Assembly (NCBI GenBank): GCA_007116835.1 | Contig: SKHS01000050.1 | Span: 1-23,753 of the forward strand | Direction: 5' to 3' | DNA length: 23,753 bases | Source: Halomonas sp. | GTDB taxonomy: Bacteria > Pseudomonadota > Gammaproteobacteria > Pseudomonadales > Halomonadaceae | In this document: positions 14,549 to 22,490 of the stretch, in pieces | How positions within the stretch are numbered: the first letter of the stretch is position 1 | How the letters are laid out: each line of letters opens with the position of its first letter | Position numbers and translations under genes: made by a program | The notes under the pieces: generated by a model | Seen by the model: the letters and a program-made list of their open reading frames with translations, nothing else | The model's database searches: none | Told to the model about the DNA's origin: nothing

Positions 14549-16411
14549 TTAAAGTGCTTCTTCAACCTGGGGCAGCGGTGCCCACTTTTTTTCAAGCTCG
14601 TCGGCAGGCAGCGGCCTAGCGAAATAGAACCCTTGCACTGACGTGCAGCCAGCATCAATCAAAAACTGACACTGCTCTTGGGTTTCGACACCCTCGGCCA
14701 CTACATCAAGCCCCATCCCCTCAGCCATCGCCAGCACGGCCATCACAATGGCGGCGTCCACTTGGTCATTGGGCAGCTCACGGATAAACGCGCGATCTAG
14801 CTTGATTTTATCCACCGGCAAGCGTTTTAAGTAAGCAAGCGATGAGTAGCCTGTGCCAAAGTCATCAATGGCAATCGCATAGCCCTGATCGCGTAGCGCT
14901 TGTAAGCGTGGCCCCATGTCCCCTGCCCGTTCATCTAGTAGCACAGACTCGGTCAGCTCTAAACCAATTTGCGCAGGCTTTAACTGATAGCGCTCTAAAC
15001 AGCTCGATAGCTGGGTTTCCAGGTCTCCTTGGAACAGCTGCAGCGCCGAAATATTGATCCATACGGTGACGTTCGGCATACCACTATGTTGCCAATGCGA
15101 TTGTTGGGCACAGGCTTTTTCAATGACCCAGCTACCCAGCTCCGACATGAGCCCATGGCGCTCTGCCAGCGGAATAAAATCCCCGGGTGAAATCATCCCA
15201 TCCTGAGGGTGACGCCAACGCAACAGCGCCTCCATCCCCATTAAAACGCCGGTGCCAGGATGGTGCTGCGTTTGATAGTGCAGCTCTAACTGGTCGCCCG
15301 ATATCAGCGCTGCCCGCAAATCACTCACCAATGCCAGCTGTGGATTGTCCTGCTTATCCAACGCAGGGCGAAACCGCTGACTATGGTTGCGCCCTAAACG
15401 CTTGGCACTATATAGCGCAGACTCCAGTCGCTGAAACAGCACACCTGAGTCACTCCCATCTTCAGGCGCGCGGCAGCTGCCGATGGTCAACCCCAGGCGT
15501 AACGACTGGTCATTAATTTCAAACGGGCGGCTCATATGCTCGCGTAGCATCGCCACCCATTTATCGTGATCATCGAAGGTCGTCGTGCGAATCACTAAAA
15601 ACTCATCACCACCGAGCCTACCCACTTCGCTACCTGCCATATAGCCTGCAAGCCGCTGGGCAAAGCGGGCCAGCAATCGGTCGCCTTGCTCAACGCCTAG
15701 GCTATCGTTAACCGACTTAAGCCCATCAATGTCAATCAACGCCATGTCCAGGCTCTCACCGGCGCGCAGACGGCGCAGCCGCGACGCCATAAGATCATGC
15801 AACCGCCGCCGATTCGGCAGCCCAGTCAATGGATCTTCATAGCCGATGCGGCGTAAATCGCGCTCGCGTGTTTTTTGGGCGGAAATATCGGTAAATAGAC
15901 TGATGAAATGGGTGATCTTGCCGCGCTTATCGGTCACCGCACGCACCTTAAGCCATTCAGGATACTCGTCGCCATGTTTGCGACGGTTCCACATTTCGCC
16001 CTCCCAGCGGCCAGTCGCCTTTAACGTGCTCCAAAACGTCTGATAAAACGCTTTATCGTGGCGCGGAGCCGCCAAGGTTTCGAGCTTTCGACCCACCATT
16101 TCCTGGCTTTCATAGCCGGTAATTTGCGTAAAGGCTGGGTTAACCGTCAGCACTCGGTTATGCACATCACTGATCACAATGGCGTCACCGGCCAGGCCAA
16201 TCGCATCTTGCGACAGGCGCAGGCGCAGATGCTGTTGACGCACTTGATGCCACGCATCCCACAAACCACAGGCAACCAGGCTAGCCGCCACCATCCGTAG
16301 CGCCGCATCGGGTACCCACACACAGGCGGGTAACGCCATCAATGCCGTCCACACCAGCGGACGATTAAGAGAAACAGGCAGCCACATGGCGATTAAGTGT
16401 GTCCTATACAT
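14549..16411 (-). CDS. PAS-GGDEF-EAL cyclic-di-GMP signalling protein
   Basis: 620 residues. The N-terminal hydrophobic region (about 17-52) gives one or two membrane helices. A PAS domain (about 65-180) follows, with NRVLTVNPAFTQITGYESQE and a PAC-like end. The GGDEF domain (about 185-345) has YEDPLTGLPNRR, Mg-ligand IDIDG and an intact GGDEF at 267-271. No RxxD inhibitory site stands at the usual place (MAGS there). The EAL domain (about 360-610) has EAL at 394-396, NISA, ELTES, DDFGTGYSS (DDFG 516-519), K537 and VAEGVE, so phosphodiesterase activity looks intact; the cyclase may be active or regulatory. It would set c-di-GMP levels in response to the PAS signal. The LOV flavin-cysteine motif is absent. 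Ribosome-binding sequence is poor (AGG 3 nt away). Confidence 0.93.
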   Translation of the reverse strand: MYRTHLIAMWLPVSLNRPLVWTALMALPACVWVPDAALRMVAASLVACGLWDAWHQVRQQHLRLRLSQDAIGLAGDAIVISDVHNRVLTVNPAFTQITGYESQEMVGRKLETLAAPRHDKAFYQTFWSTLKATGRWEGEMWNRRKHGDEYPEWLKVRAVTDKRGKITHFISLFTDISAQKTRERDLRRIGYEDPLTGLPNRRRLHDLMASRLRRLRAGESLDMALIDIDGLKSVNDSLGVEQGDRLLARFAQRLAGYMAGSEVGRLGGDEFLVIRTTTFDDHDKWVAMLREHMSRPFEINDQSLRLGLTIGSCRAPEDGSDSGVLFQRLESALYSAKRLGRNHSQRFRPALDKQDNPQLALVSDLRAALISGDQLELHYQTQHHPGTGVLMGMEALLRWRHPQDGMISPGDFIPLAERHGLMSELGSWVIEKACAQQSHWQHSGMPNVTVWINISALQLFQGDLETQLSSCLERYQLKPAQIGLELTESVLLDERAGDMGPRLQALRDQGYAIAIDDFGTGYSSLAYLKRLPVDKIKLDRAFIRELPNDQVDAAIVMAVLAMAEGMGLDVVAEGVETQEQCQFLIDAGCTSVQGFYFARPLPADELEKKWAPLPQVEEAL

Positions 16412-16435
16412 GAGCCTAATAGGGCATGGATAACA

Positions 16436-16452
16436 GGCATGCTGTGCATGCC
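16436..16452. repeat. 17-bp perfect palindrome upstream of the GGDEF-EAL gene
   Basis: GGCATGC, TGT, GCATGCC: 7-bp arms around a 3-nt centre, 25 bp upstream of the GGDEF-EAL start and 212 bp upstream of fabA. The size and position suit a dimeric repressor site or a leader hairpin. The remainder of the 252-nt gap is AT-rich (for example 16505-16530) and presumably carries the fabA promoter, but I cannot pick reliable -35/-10 boxes. Confidence 0.5.
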
Positions 16453-16663
16453 GCTGATTAAAAAATTTGAATACGCCATATTACGTCAATAGAGCGTTTA
16501 GTGTGCAAAATCGCTACATTTGAAAAAATAAAAGACGAATGTTGATTATCGGCAGTCCACTAAAAAGCTGTAGAAATATACGATAAATGCCCAGCGACGT
16601 GCATTCAGCGGTTTCGGGAAGTAGACTAGACCCAACAACCATCTTGATACTCGGAACGATTCA

Positions 16664-17179
16664 GTGACCAAGCAACATTCCTTTGATCGCGAAGAACTGC
16701 TGGCCTGCTCGCGCGGCGAGCTATTTGGCCCCGGAAATGCACAGCTTCCGGCTCCCAACATGCTGATGCTTGATCGCATCATGCACATTCACGAAGAGGG
16801 TGGTGAGCATGGCAAAGGCGAACTCATCGCCGAGCTGGACATTACCCCGGACTTGTGGTTTTTTGATTGCCACTTTCCTGGTGACCCAGTCATGCCAGGC
16901 TGTTTGGGGCTAGATGCGATGTGGCAGCTCGTGGGCTTCTACTTGGGTTGGCTTGGCCACCCAGGTCGTGGACGTGCACTGGGCTGTGGCGACGTTAAAT
17001 TCAGCGGCCAAATTTTGCCCGACGCGAAAAAGGTGACGTATCACATTAATGTGAAGCGCATTATTACCCGTCGGCTTATCCTAGGCATCGCCGATGGCAC
17101 CGTGACCGTCGACGGACGCGATATATACCAGGCTAATGACCTGCGCGTTGGCCTATTCACCTCCACTGCGAATTTCTAA
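16664..17179 (+). CDS. fabA: 3-hydroxydecanoyl-ACP dehydratase/isomerase FabA
   Basis: 171 residues versus 172 in E. coli. FabA dehydrates 3-hydroxydecanoyl-ACP and isomerises trans-2- to cis-3-decenoyl-ACP, the branch point to unsaturated fatty acids in type II synthesis in the cytoplasm. The catalytic pair is H70 (WFFDCHFPGDPVMPG) and D84 (GCLGLDAMWQLVGFYLGWLG), at the same numbers as in E. coli. GRALGCGDVKFSGQILP and KKVTYHINVKRI are canonical. The start is GTG (MTKQHSFDRE), which fits the family N-terminus; the ribosome-binding sequence is weak (CGGAA). fabB follows after 12 nt, the usual fabAB operon. No clear FabR- or FadR-type site was recognised upstream. Confidence 0.97.
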   Translation: MTKQHSFDREELLACSRGELFGPGNAQLPAPNMLMLDRIMHIHEEGGEHGKGELIAELDITPDLWFFDCHFPGDPVMPGCLGLDAMWQLVGFYLGWLGHPGRGRALGCGDVKFSGQILPDAKKVTYHINVKRIITRRLILGIADGTVTVDGRDIYQANDLRVGLFTSTANF

Positions 17180-17191
17180 CAGGAGGCTTCC

Positions 17192-18409
17192 ATGCGACGA
17201 GTGGTAGTCACCGGCCTTGGCATCGTGTCGTGCTTAGGCAACGACCAGCAACAGGTCTTAGACGCGCTCCAAAACGGGCGCAGCGGTATTCGTTTTAAGG
17301 AAGAGTACGCCAATCGCGGCTTTCGTAGCCATGTCGCGGGTAGCGTCGACATCGACCTTGATACGCTGATTGACCGTAAACTGCGCCGCTTTATGGGTGA
17401 CGCAGCCGCCTATGCGTATGTGTCTATGGCACAAGCGATTGAAGATGCTGGGCTCTCTGAAGAGCAGGTATCCAACGAACGAACCGGGCTAATTGCTGGC
17501 TCTGGCGGGGCATCCAGCGCGAATCAAGTGGAAGCCGCTGATGTGATGCGCGAAAAAGGCCTGCGCCGTGTTGGCCCCTATCGCGTTACGCGTACCATGG
17601 GCAGCACCGTGTCGGCATGTTTGGCCACACCGTTCAAAATCAAAGGTGTGAACTACTCCATCTCGTCAGCGTGTGCGACGTCAGCTCACTGTATTGGCAG
17701 TGCGATGGAGCAGATCCAGCTGGGTAAGCAAGACGTTGTCTTTGCCGGTGGCGGTGAAGAGGAGCACTGGACACTTTCGTGCTTATTCGATGCCATGGGT
17801 GCGCTTTCGACCCATTACAACGATACGCCGGACAAAGCTTCCCGCCCCTATGACCAGGCCCGCGACGGCTTTGTTATCGCTGGCGGCGGCGGCATGCTAG
17901 TGCTTGAAGAGCTCGAACATGCTAAAGCCCGCGGCGCCAACATCTATGCTGAGTTAGTCGGCTACGGTGCCACATCAGACGGGCACGATATGGTCGCTCC
18001 TTCAGGTGAAGGCGCAACGCGCTGCATGCGTCAAGCCATGGCAACCGTGCAGGGCGATATTGACTATATTAACACCCACGGTACATCTACGCCGGTGGGC
18101 GATGTCGCCGAGCTAAAAGCAATCCGTGAAGTGTTTGGCAATTCAACCCCCGCCATGAGCTCCACGAAGTCGCTGACCGGCCATTCGTTGGGTGCAACCG
18201 GTGTCCAGGAAGCGATCTATTCACTGCTGATGATGCAAAATGACTTCGTCGCCGCCTCGGCTAATATCGAGCATCTCGATGAACAGGCCGACGGGTTCGA
18301 TATTGTTAAAGAGCGCCGTGACGGTGTCACCATCGAGCGCGTGCTTTCGAACAGCTTTGGTTTTGGCGGCACAAACGCTTGCTTGGTATTTCAGCGCTTT
18401 AACGGCTGA
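17192..18409 (+). CDS. fabB: 3-oxoacyl-ACP synthase I FabB
   Basis: 405 residues, matching E. coli FabB (406). It elongates saturated and, crucially, cis-unsaturated acyl-ACPs by condensation with malonyl-ACP. The catalytic triad is C161 (SISSACATSAHC), H296 (NTHGTSTPVGD) and H331 (KSLTGHSLGATG), with K326 conserved. The C-terminal GFGGTNACLVF glycine loop is present. AGGAGG lies 7 nt before the ATG, a strong ribosome-binding site. Co-transcribed with fabA, it supplies the unsaturated chains on which the Cfa-like methyltransferase of the neighbouring cluster would act. Confidence 0.97.
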   Translation: MRRVVVTGLGIVSCLGNDQQQVLDALQNGRSGIRFKEEYANRGFRSHVAGSVDIDLDTLIDRKLRRFMGDAAAYAYVSMAQAIEDAGLSEEQVSNERTGLIAGSGGASSANQVEAADVMREKGLRRVGPYRVTRTMGSTVSACLATPFKIKGVNYSISSACATSAHCIGSAMEQIQLGKQDVVFAGGGEEEHWTLSCLFDAMGALSTHYNDTPDKASRPYDQARDGFVIAGGGGMLVLEELEHAKARGANIYAELVGYGATSDGHDMVAPSGEGATRCMRQAMATVQGDIDYINTHGTSTPVGDVAELKAIREVFGNSTPAMSSTKSLTGHSLGATGVQEAIYSLLMMQNDFVAASANIEHLDEQADGFDIVKERRDGVTIERVLSNSFGFGGTNACLVFQRFNG

Positions 18410-18442
18410 TATAACCTAACCCAGCAGCGTAGAACGCACGAT

Positions 18443-18472
18443 AAAACGGCGCCTTTTTGAGGCGCCGTTTTT
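18443..18472. terminator. Strong intrinsic terminator after fabAB, probably bidirectional
   Basis: AAAACGGCGCC (18443-18453) pairs with GGCGCCGTTTT (18461-18471) around TTTTTGA. On the plus strand it continues with T residues, giving a classic stem plus U-tract. Read on the minus strand it also ends in four T's, so it may also stop the plsC operon, whose last stop codon is about 75 nt away. The remaining stretch 18473-18547 shows no gene. Confidence 0.92.
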
Positions 18473-18547
18473 ATGTCTAACTGTCTTTCACTAAGCAGTC
18501 GTTAGAAAATAGGCGTTAGCGCAGCATCGCGCTCGGTGATCATCAGG

Positions 18548-19282
18548 CTAGAGAGAGGTAGGTCGCGGTACGTCTGAAATCTCTTGTAGCTGCCCTTCTA
18601 TCCAGGCTTCTACATCCACCAGCACCTCGTCTGGGGTGCGCCCCACGGTTTCAATGGGCGCACCAATGCGCACCCGCAGCACACCTGGGCGCTTTACCCA
18701 GTGGCGCCCAGGCCAACGCTCGCCGGCATTGTGAGCCACCGGCAGTACCGGCACGCCCGCACGACAAGCCACCACGCTGCCACTCTTGTTGTAGCGTTTA
18801 CGAATGCCTGGATCGACACGGGTCCCCTCTGGAAAAATAAGCACCGACAGCCCCGTTCCCAAACGCGCAACGCCTTGGGTCAGCACCTGCTTCATCGCCC
18901 GGGCGGGTCTCGAGCGGTCCAGACTGATGGGCCGCAACAAACGTAACCCCCAGCCAAAAACTGGAATACGCAATAGCTCCTGCTTTAACACCGTGCAGAC
19001 CGGTGGCTTCATGACCTGCAGAAACACCGTTTCCCACTCGCACTGATGATTTGCCTGAATCACACAGGGGCCGGAAGGAATATTTTCTTGCCCCTGGATG
19101 TCATACCGCACGCCGCAAGCTACCCTGAACCACATCATTAAAAAGTAGTTATACAGGTTCAATAACCGATAGCGGGCAGCCAGGGGTAAAAACGGCGCAA
19201 TTGGCAGAAATAGCACGCCAATCAACAACATGGCAGAAAAATACCCCACGTAAAAAACCACGCTGCGAAGCAGATTGATCAA
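18548..19282 (-). CDS. PlsC-type 1-acyl-glycerol-3-phosphate (lysophospholipid) acyltransferase
   Basis: 244 residues. It begins with a membrane segment (about 7-35), then the acyltransferase motifs: ANHQCEWET with H79 and E84 (motif I as H-x4-E instead of the usual H-x4-D), VFGWGLRLLRPISLDR (motif II), FPEGTR at 150-155 (motif III) and GVPVLPVAHN (motif IV). It probably transfers an acyl chain to lysophosphatidate or a related lysolipid at the inner membrane. H-x4-E occurs in a proteobacterial PlsC subgroup, so activity is expected. The start is TTG inside a TTGA overlap with the preceding gene, with AGGAG 7 nt upstream. It is probably the last gene of the operon before the terminator at 18443-18472. 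Confidence 0.88.
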   Translation of the reverse strand: MINLLRSVVFYVGYFSAMLLIGVLFLPIAPFLPLAARYRLLNLYNYFLMMWFRVACGVRYDIQGQENIPSGPCVIQANHQCEWETVFLQVMKPPVCTVLKQELLRIPVFGWGLRLLRPISLDRSRPARAMKQVLTQGVARLGTGLSVLIFPEGTRVDPGIRKRYNKSGSVVACRAGVPVLPVAHNAGERWPGRHWVKRPGVLRVRIGAPIETVGRTPDEVLVDVEAWIEGQLQEISDVPRPTSL

Positions 19283-20169
19283 GCCAACTCTCCTGTCCCT
19301 TCACCTTGCTGTTGGTCGCGCATCAAGCACCAGGCGTCTAACATACGCGCCACCTCAAGCCGCCATGGTTTTTGGTGTACACCAAACACTTCCAGCACGC
19401 GGCGGCAGTTTAATACGCGCCGCAGCTTGGCATCATGGTGGTGATTCAATGCCTGAACATCGCCAAGCGCTACGTTTTCGCCACGCCCTTCTAAGTGGGT
19501 TGCCAGCTGCGTGCGCACCATAGAGGTAAACGTAAACGCACTGACCGGTTCGGTACCCGCTAAATGGTAGGCTCCCCACGCATCTGCGCCACACACCTGC
19601 TGCTGCAACATGCCGATCAATGCCATCGCAACGGCATCCGCTGACGTCGGGCAGAACACCACGTCTTCAGCAGCGCGTGCAGGCTTACCCACCATCAGGC
19701 TATCAATAATCTCGTTTAGCCACGCATGGCTGCCTTCCAGGGCAAACAGAGGGCCTAAGCGAACAATCAAATGCCGGTGATACTCTGCACGGATACGGTC
19801 ACCGGTTTGCACCAGGCGTCGAAGACACTCATCCCGTGGGGCAGGTACGACATGCTCATCAATGGGTATCTCGAACCCATCCTCGTAAAGCTGATCTGAA
19901 ACGCACCACACCAACGCAATGCCTTGGGCTTGGCAAGCATCCATACAGATATCTACCGCATCGGCATGAGCCATTACGTCGGCCGGTGCCATGCTAAGCG
20001 GATGCGCCAGCGGTGGGATAATCACCGCATCGGGCATAATCGCTTGGAGCTGGGCTGACGTAATCGTATTGCCTTGTTCGATAACAAGCTCAGTATCGGC
20101 TCGACGTCCGGCTTCTTGAGCTAGTGCCAAACTCAAACAGTGCCCTGCATCTAGTATCAACAGCTTCAA
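19279..20169 (-). CDS. Degenerate RmlD-like sugar-nucleotide/SDR family protein
   Basis: 296 residues of the extended SDR / dTDP-4-dehydrorhamnose reductase-like group by overall pattern: a beta strand opening (KLLILDAGHCLSLALAQEAG), ALVWCVSDQLYEDGFEIPIDE (compare the STDxVFDG region of RmlD), HLIVRLGPLFALEGSHAWLN and AGTEPVSAFTF. The canonical GxxGxxG nucleotide loop is replaced by DAGHCLSL, and the YxxxK catalytic pair is not evident (PRDECLRRL at its place), so it may not be a functional reductase. A regulatory or substrate-binding role is possible. The start is TTG at 20169, preceded by GGGGAGG 7 nt upstream. It lies between ssb (70 nt upstream) and plsC (4-nt overlap). Confidence 0.65.
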   Translation of the reverse strand: MKLLILDAGHCLSLALAQEAGRRADTELVIEQGNTITSAQLQAIMPDAVIIPPLAHPLSMAPADVMAHADAVDICMDACQAQGIALVWCVSDQLYEDGFEIPIDEHVVPAPRDECLRRLVQTGDRIRAEYHRHLIVRLGPLFALEGSHAWLNEIIDSLMVGKPARAAEDVVFCPTSADAVAMALIGMLQQQVCGADAWGAYHLAGTEPVSAFTFTSMVRTQLATHLEGRGENVALGDVQALNHHHDAKLRRVLNCRRVLEVFGVHQKPWRLEVARMLDAWCLMRDQQQGEGTGELA

Positions 20170-20239
20170 GACAGAACCTCCCCTGGCTCCAGGAATATCG
20201 CGAACTCGTTAGCCCAGATAACGTGTCGACCTAGCCTCC

Positions 20240-20884
20240 CTAGAACGGGATTTCGTCGTCAAAATCGTCAAAGTTACCGGGGTCAGGCGCGCCGTAATTA
20301 CTGTTTTGCTTAGCAGGAGCAGGCTGATTTTGCTGCGGCCCGCGCGCAGGCTGAGGTGCACCACCGTAGCTGCCTGGCGCACCTTGAGGCGGATAGCCAC
20401 CCTGCTGGGGCATACCGCCACCCTGGTGGTGTTGAGGTGCAGACGCTGCGTGCTGTGGCGCAGGCGGCTGCTGAGCAGGGGCACCTTGGCCAGGATTGTT
20501 TTGCGCGTAACCGCCCTGAGGGGCACCGCCACCCTGGAAATCGCCGCCACGGCTATCGAGCATCTGCATGTCGTTAGCCACAATTTCCGTACTGTAGCGA
20601 TCCTGACCATTTTGGTCTTGCCACTTACGGGTCTGTAGGCGACCTTCAATGTACACTTTGGAGCCCTTTTTCAAGTACTGCTGGGCAATTTCAGCGGTTT
20701 TATTGAACAGCACAATGCGGTGCCACTCAGTGCGCTCTTGGCGTTGCCCGCTTTGACGATCCATCCAGGTATCCGAGGTCGCCAAATTTAAATTTGCGAC
20801 GGCCGTTCCCGAGGGCGTAAACCGCACTTCAGGGTCTTGGCCAAGATTACCAATCAAAATAACTTTATTAATACCGCGCGCCAT
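20240..20884 (-). CDS. ssb: Single-stranded DNA-binding protein SSB
   Basis: 214 residues. The OB-fold (about 1-112) begins ARGINKVILIGNLGQDPEVR and keeps the ssDNA-stacking aromatic residues W40, W54, F60 and W88 at the same numbers as in E. coli SSB. A long Gly/Gln/Pro/Ala-rich linker (about 115-200) leads to the acidic C-terminal tip DDFDDEIPF, which recruits replication and repair proteins. The linker is longer than that of E. coli (178 residues total). AAGGAG lies 6 nt before the ATG. It is next to the MFS gene and uvrA, an arrangement known from Pseudomonas. I found no clear LexA box in the upstream 116 nt. Confidence 0.97.
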   Translation of the reverse strand: MARGINKVILIGNLGQDPEVRFTPSGTAVANLNLATSDTWMDRQSGQRQERTEWHRIVLFNKTAEIAQQYLKKGSKVYIEGRLQTRKWQDQNGQDRYSTEIVANDMQMLDSRGGDFQGGGAPQGGYAQNNPGQGAPAQQPPAPQHAASAPQHHQGGGMPQQGGYPPQGAPGSYGGAPQPARGPQQNQPAPAKQNSNYGAPDPGNFDDFDDEIPF

Positions 20885-20937
20885 AGCTCGCTCCTTTCAA
20901 TAATCGGTCGTATATAACTGTACCGGTGACACCAAGG

Positions 20938-20950
20938 GTATCACTGATAC
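20938..20950. repeat. 13-bp palindrome in the ssb upstream region
   Basis: GTATCA-C-TGATAC is a perfect dyad 54 bp upstream of the ssb start. A second small dyad, GGTG-A-CACC, lies at 20925-20933. These may be operator sites in the ssb promoter region (20885-21000). No convincing -35/-10 pair could be fixed. Confidence 0.4.
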
Positions 20951-21000
20951 GACTGCGAGGGACTGAACACCACGCCGCTACGTATTAAGGCTGCTGACGA

Positions 21001-22380
21001 TTAGGGTTTAGGGGGTGAAATCAATTTAGACAATGCCACCTGATCCAGCTCTTTTCGATTTACTTTCAAGTACATCAAACGCTCTTCTGGCACCACCATC
21101 ACGTCCTCCACACCCACCACATCGGCAAGATGCTCCATTAACAGGTCTACTGCATCAGGCTGAGTATCATACAGCGCCACGACTTCACTCGAGAGCTGCG
21201 GGGGCGACGGCATACGCCACATGGCCAGCCACCACAGCAGCGCCAGCACCGCACAGCCAATAAACACCGCGTTGAGTCCCCATACGCTGGCCAACAGCCC
21301 ACCCAGCGTGCCACCCAAAAATGCCCCTAAAAATTGGCTGGTAGAGTACACCCCCATCGCCGTGCCTTTAGCACCTGCGGGTGCCAACTTACTGAGCATT
21401 GATGGCAGCGTGGCTTCGAGCAAGTTAAATCCTGTAAAAAAGACAAATAGCCATATGAACAGCCAGCCGTCTTGGGCGAACGGCAGCCCAAGGCCACCCA
21501 AACTAACCACAATGGCACCAATGGCCAGCAGGCACATGACTTTCATGCGGTGACGTTTCTCTGCCACAATCACCAGCGGCACCATGGCAATAAATGACAG
21601 CGCCATAATGGCTAAATAGGCAAGCCCGTGATGCTCTATCGCCACCCCTGCGTCGAGTAGCCGGAACGGGACAGCGACAAAAATCGCCATGAGCACCAAG
21701 TGCAGGGCAAAGATCGACAGATCCAGCCGCCATAAATCTGGCCGCGTAATAACGCGTTTGAACTGCTGACGGTCCATGCCCACATCGCGGTGGCGCAAGC
21801 GGCGCGGCGCAGGCGGCACCCATCGCCACAGCACGACTAAGCTCACTAACGTTAATAACGCGGTGAACCAAAAAACCCCTGCCAGCCCCGCCCAAGCGGC
21901 AAGCCAAGGGCCAGCCACCATGGCAATCGCAAACGATACCCCTATGGATAGCCCAATCGTGGCCATCGCCACCGTGCGCACCTGCTCACGGGTTTGGTCT
22001 GCTAAAAGTGCCATAATCGCCGCGGCGACCGCACCGCTACCCTGTAACGCGCGCCCCAGAATAACGCCGCCGATCGAGTCCGCCATGGCAGCAACCACGC
22101 TGCCTAAGGCAAAAATTAGCAGGCCCATCGCAATCACACGCTTACGGCCAATCCGGTCAGACAGCAGGCCAAATGGTATCTGTAGCGTTGCCTGAGTCAG
22201 CCCATAAATGCCAAGCGCGACGCCAATCAACAGTGGCGTGGCACCCTGTAAGGTGTCGGCATAAAGTGCCAACACCGGCAGCACCATAAACAAACCGAGC
22301 ATACGTGACGCATAAAGCCCGGCTAAGCCGCTGATTGCACGGCGTTCAGAGGCCAGCAGCAGTGCGGAAACCTTGCGCAT
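21001..22380 (-). CDS. MFS transporter with C-terminal YAM-like domain (YajR-like)
   Basis: 459 residues from the ATG at 22380, close to the 454 of E. coli YajR. About twelve transmembrane segments are present, with the MFS motif A GLLSDRIGRKRVI between helices 2 and 3 and the drug-efflux-like segment LGRALQGSGAVAAAIMALLAD. After the last helix comes a soluble domain of about 70 residues (VVALYDTQPDAVDLLMEHLADV...MYLKVNRKELDQ), matching the ferredoxin-like YAM domain of YajR. The function is presumably proton-coupled export; the substrate is unknown. The frame could be extended to 22467, but AAGGG 5 nt before 22380 and a promoter-like region upstream favour the shorter form. It is divergent from uvrA, as in Pseudomonas. 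Confidence 0.9.
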   Translation of the reverse strand: MRKVSALLLASERRAISGLAGLYASRMLGLFMVLPVLALYADTLQGATPLLIGVALGIYGLTQATLQIPFGLLSDRIGRKRVIAMGLLIFALGSVVAAMADSIGGVILGRALQGSGAVAAAIMALLADQTREQVRTVAMATIGLSIGVSFAIAMVAGPWLAAWAGLAGVFWFTALLTLVSLVVLWRWVPPAPRRLRHRDVGMDRQQFKRVITRPDLWRLDLSIFALHLVLMAIFVAVPFRLLDAGVAIEHHGLAYLAIMALSFIAMVPLVIVAEKRHRMKVMCLLAIGAIVVSLGGLGLPFAQDGWLFIWLFVFFTGFNLLEATLPSMLSKLAPAGAKGTAMGVYSTSQFLGAFLGGTLGGLLASVWGLNAVFIGCAVLALLWWLAMWRMPSPPQLSSEVVALYDTQPDAVDLLMEHLADVVGVEDVMVVPEERLMYLKVNRKELDQVALSKLISPPKP

Positions 22381-22402
22381 AATACCCTTGTGTACAATAG
22401 AT

Positions 22403-22416
22403 GGGGCGAATGCCCC
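22403..22416 (-). repeat. Leader hairpin of the MFS gene
   Basis: GGGGC, GAAT loop, GCCCC (22403-22416): a 5-bp GC-only stem with a 4-nt loop, 22 bp upstream of the MFS ATG and downstream of its candidate promoter. It would form in the mRNA leader and may affect translation or RNA stability. Confidence 0.4.
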
Positions 22417-22429
22417 GAGTGAACCGTGC

Positions 22430-22458
22430 ATTCTAGCGCTTTGTAACCTTACTGGAAA
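22430..22458 (-). promoter_or_regulatory. Candidate promoter of the MFS transporter gene
   Basis: On the minus strand TTTCCA (22458-22453) and TAGAAT (22435-22430) are spaced by 17 bp, matching 4/6 and 5/6 bases of the sigma-70 boxes. The MFS start lies about 50 bp downstream. This is prediction by eye only. Confidence 0.4.
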
Positions 22459-22480
22459 CGCTAACAACCGGCGTAGCGTT
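22457..22480. repeat. Inverted repeat between the divergent MFS and uvrA promoters
   Basis: AACGCTA (22457-22463) and TAGCGTT (22474-22480) form a 7-bp dyad with a 10-nt centre. It lies between the predicted promoters for the two divergent genes, where one bound protein could influence both. Overlapping it, CTGG-N8-ACAA at 22452-22467 matches only 6 of 8 LexA-box positions. Confidence 0.45.
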
Positions 22481-22490
22481 GCATGGAGTT

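Noticed and set aside
14520..14550. Terminator between the DUF2878 and GGDEF-EAL genes
   Set aside because: The possible stem around GGC-CTGGACA-GCC is short, has a bulge and lacks a T-run.
14549..16411. PAS domain of the GGDEF-EAL protein as the missing LOV light sensor for the LitR-like regulator
   Set aside because: The cysteine-containing NCRFLQ-type LOV motif is absent; the PAS sequence has NPAFTQITGYESQE and then no reactive-cysteine region.
16505..16600. FabR- or FadR-like operator upstream of fabA
   Set aside because: Only loose AGCG...CGCT arms were seen; no match good enough to the E. coli consensus sequences.
20209..20649. 146-codon open frame on the minus strand overlapping ssb
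   Set aside because: It is another frame of the ssb linker; its composition (Arg/Ser/Thr/Leu-rich) is typical of a shadow frame.
22381..22467. Upstream extension of the MFS protein by 29 residues
   Set aside because: It would run through the predicted promoter and leader hairpin, lacks a ribosome-binding site, and makes the protein longer than YajR.
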